This document shows, piece after piece, positions 61,322 to 62,230 of a DNA stretch of 62,230 bases (position 1 is its first letter; every line of letters begins with the position of its first letter). The notes beneath the pieces are model-generated. The model was not told the origin of the DNA and ran no database searches. It was given only the letters and a program-made list of their open reading frames with translations. This stretch comes from DATKQI01 sp035532755 (GTDB lineage: Bacteria > Pseudomonadota > Alphaproteobacteria > Acetobacterales > Acetobacteraceae), in assembly GCA_035532755.1 (NCBI GenBank), contig DATKQI010000095.1, forward strand, positions 1 through 62,230, given 5' to 3'. The translations under genes and the position numbers were made by a program.

Positions 61322-61642
61322 CGCCGTTAACAGGTGTGCTTCGTAGTCTTGAGATCTACGTTTCCGGGCAATCCGATCTGATCATCGACTACGCGACGGC
61401 AAGGCATAGCAATGAGCCGATCTCGACGGCGACCACGGAGAGCACCGTGCAGTGGTTGCTGCACCGCCGGATGGGCGCCAACCAGCAGATGCGCTGGTCG
61501 CCGAGAGGCGCGCACTTGATGCTCAAGGTCCGGACTTCGGTGGTGAACGAGACCTTCGACGAGGATCACGCCCGTGCCGAGCAGTGGGCCCGTCGTCCGC
61601 TTCGGCGAGCGGCCTAACCACCCCCACCTTCTGGACGGTCTC
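61322..61642 (+). mobile_element. Right-end fragment of an ISKra4 element
   Basis: The plus strand encodes the last 95 or so residues of a transposase very close to the one at 53.4-54.8 kb (SDLIIDYATARHSNEPISTA; VQWLLHRRMGANQQMRWSPR; stop TAA at 61615), followed by a terminal repeat ending GGACGGTCTC at 61642. Everything to its left is unrelated. The bases 61180-61321 encode an unidentified protein fragment (ERAAPEILIPAYVDLAGRDS). Confidence 0.75.
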
Positions 61643-61987
61643 ATGCGTACCAGGAGGGCGTTTCGTTAGTTCCGGCCACTCATAGAGGAAGCGCTCGGTG
61701 GGACGGAATCCGAACTGTGCCAGCCGCACCGCCGCGGCGTCCTCGTCAAAGCTCGGCCCTCCGACATAGGCGATGCCATAATCCCGGCCGTGAATGCGAA
61801 AGCGGTGCAGGTGATCGTCGTCCCAGCCCATGAGAAGCTGGATGACCCGGTGCAGGTCCGCGATCGACAGGCTGTCCGCAAGCTTGACCCGCCGCCAAAC
61901 CGCGGGATGAACGTCCCGCAGCAGGAGCTTCAACCACAGCAGCAGAGGCGGGCACTGTTCGATCCCCGCCCGACGATAGATCACCAC
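61523..61987 (-). pseudogene. pRiA4b ORF-3-like protein, C-terminus replaced by the ISKra4 end
   Basis: The frame starts with GTG at 61987 and shows LWLKLLLRDVHPAVWRRVKL, LHRVIQLLMGWDDDHLHRFR and FLYEWPELTKRPPG, the pattern of the plasmid pRiA4b ORF-3 family. After residue about 115 it runs into the ISKra4 end (HETVQKVG) and continues antisense to the transposase fragment to 61523. The normal end of the domain is missing, so the protein may be inactive. Role is unknown; such genes are common on plasmids and near IS elements. Confidence 0.65.
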
Positions 61988-62064
61988 GCCAAGCCTTGCC
62001 CCCGTTTTGTGATGGGCTCCATGGCTGGGGTGGCCTGCTACGCGGTGGCTATCGGGGACTGGGA

Positions 62065-62175
62065 CTAGTGTTTCAGCTTCGGCGTCAACGACCCGCGCTC
62101 AATGCCGAGACCTTCAGCGATCACCAGAACATACTCGGACGCCGGTGGCTCCGCGACAATTTTCACAAACCACAT
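62065..62175 (-). CDS. Possible 36-residue protein overlapping an upstream gene
   Basis: The frame MWFVKIVAEPPASEYVLVIA to TPKLKH overlaps the stop of the partial gene to its right by 13 bp, a coupled arrangement. It may be real, but it is too short to judge. Confidence 0.3.
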   Translation of the reverse strand: MWFVKIVAEPPASEYVLVIAEGLGIERGSLTPKLKH

Positions 62176-62230
62176 ATGTCATCAAGATACACAAAGTTCT
62201 CCACCCCGACCACGTTGATGTACATGTCAC
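62163..62230 (-). CDS. C-terminus of an unidentified gene cut by the window edge
   Basis: The last 22 codons read DMYINVVGVENFVYLDDICG L and then stop at 62163. The rest lies outside the window. Nothing more can be said. Confidence 0.3.
   Translation of the reverse strand, partial: DMYINVVGVENFVYLDDICGL

Noticed and set aside
60748..61617. A 289-residue plus-strand frame ending in an ISKra4 C-terminus
   Set aside because: Its first half is antisense to a transposase relic; only the last 95 or so residues are a real transposase fragment. It is a chance fusion.

Overview
This window looks like most of a large, high-G+C conjugative plasmid (or a plasmid-derived contig) from an alphaproteobacterium, plausibly an Acetobacteraceae-type host. 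That placement rests on gene style, base composition and family resemblance only; no rRNA, tRNA or other taxonomic marker was seen. Evidence for a plasmid: a RepA-type initiator runs off the left edge and is followed by an iteron/DnaA-box origin, a ParA plus ribbon-helix-helix partition pair, ParDE addiction genes, a resolvase-type tyrosine recombinase, a complete VirB-type secretion system with a MobF relaxase, and an anti-restriction/ssb block.

Layout. 1-4.7 kb: replication, partition, toxin-antitoxin, recombinase and an HNH gene with a nonsense codon. 5.2-13.9 kb: a catabolic cargo cluster (deacetylase-like hydrolase, family III CoA-transferase, amidase, alpha/beta hydrolase, and a three-gene sugar-type ABC importer), closed by a 135-bp element with ISKra4-like ends. 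14.3-16.2 kb: small lipoprotein, hypothetical genes and a nucleoside deoxyribosyltransferase-like gene. 16.3-34 kb (all minus strand): a tightly overlapping transfer operon in the order virB1-B2-B3-B4-B5-EexN-like-B6-B8-B9(N half)-B9(C half, lipoprotein)-B10-B11-T4CP-coiled coil-relaxase, then a duplicated-domain DNA-binding-like gene and a ParA/VirC1-like ATPase, preceded by an 11-bp-period repeat array. 34.8-40 kb: a large serine recombinase, remnants of other recombinases, and two HigBA-like toxin-antitoxin pairs (one toxin frameshifted). 40.2-53.1 kb (all plus strand): Toprim primase-like protein, ArdC, a 1709-residue methylase-helicase, a ParB-like protein, small plasmid proteins and SSB, several preceded by related GC-rich hairpin repeats. 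This resembles the anti-restriction leading region of conjugative plasmids. 53.3-61.6 kb: an accessory island with visibly lower G+C, bounded by a full ISKra4 element on the left and a truncated ISKra4 end on the right, with IS630 and IS66 debris inside. The right edge holds a truncated pRiA4b ORF-3-like gene and unidentified fragments.

The most interesting cargo is the operon at 55.5-60.0 kb: a small membrane protein, a vWA (TerY-like) protein, a PP2C phosphatase, a Ser/Thr kinase, and an exported/transmembrane protein with an LprI-like domain, a peptidoglycan-binding domain, one membrane span, a Ser/Thr-rich tail and a terminal zinc finger. The vWA-PP2C-kinase core matches the described TerY-P triads. 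Coupling it to an envelope protein with a potentially phosphorylatable cytosolic tail suggests a transmembrane phospho-signalling system for envelope stress or defence; that is inference. Other notable points are a VirB9 split into two genes with its C-terminal half made as a lipoprotein, and the 11-bp repeat array next to a VirC1/VirC2-like gene pair.
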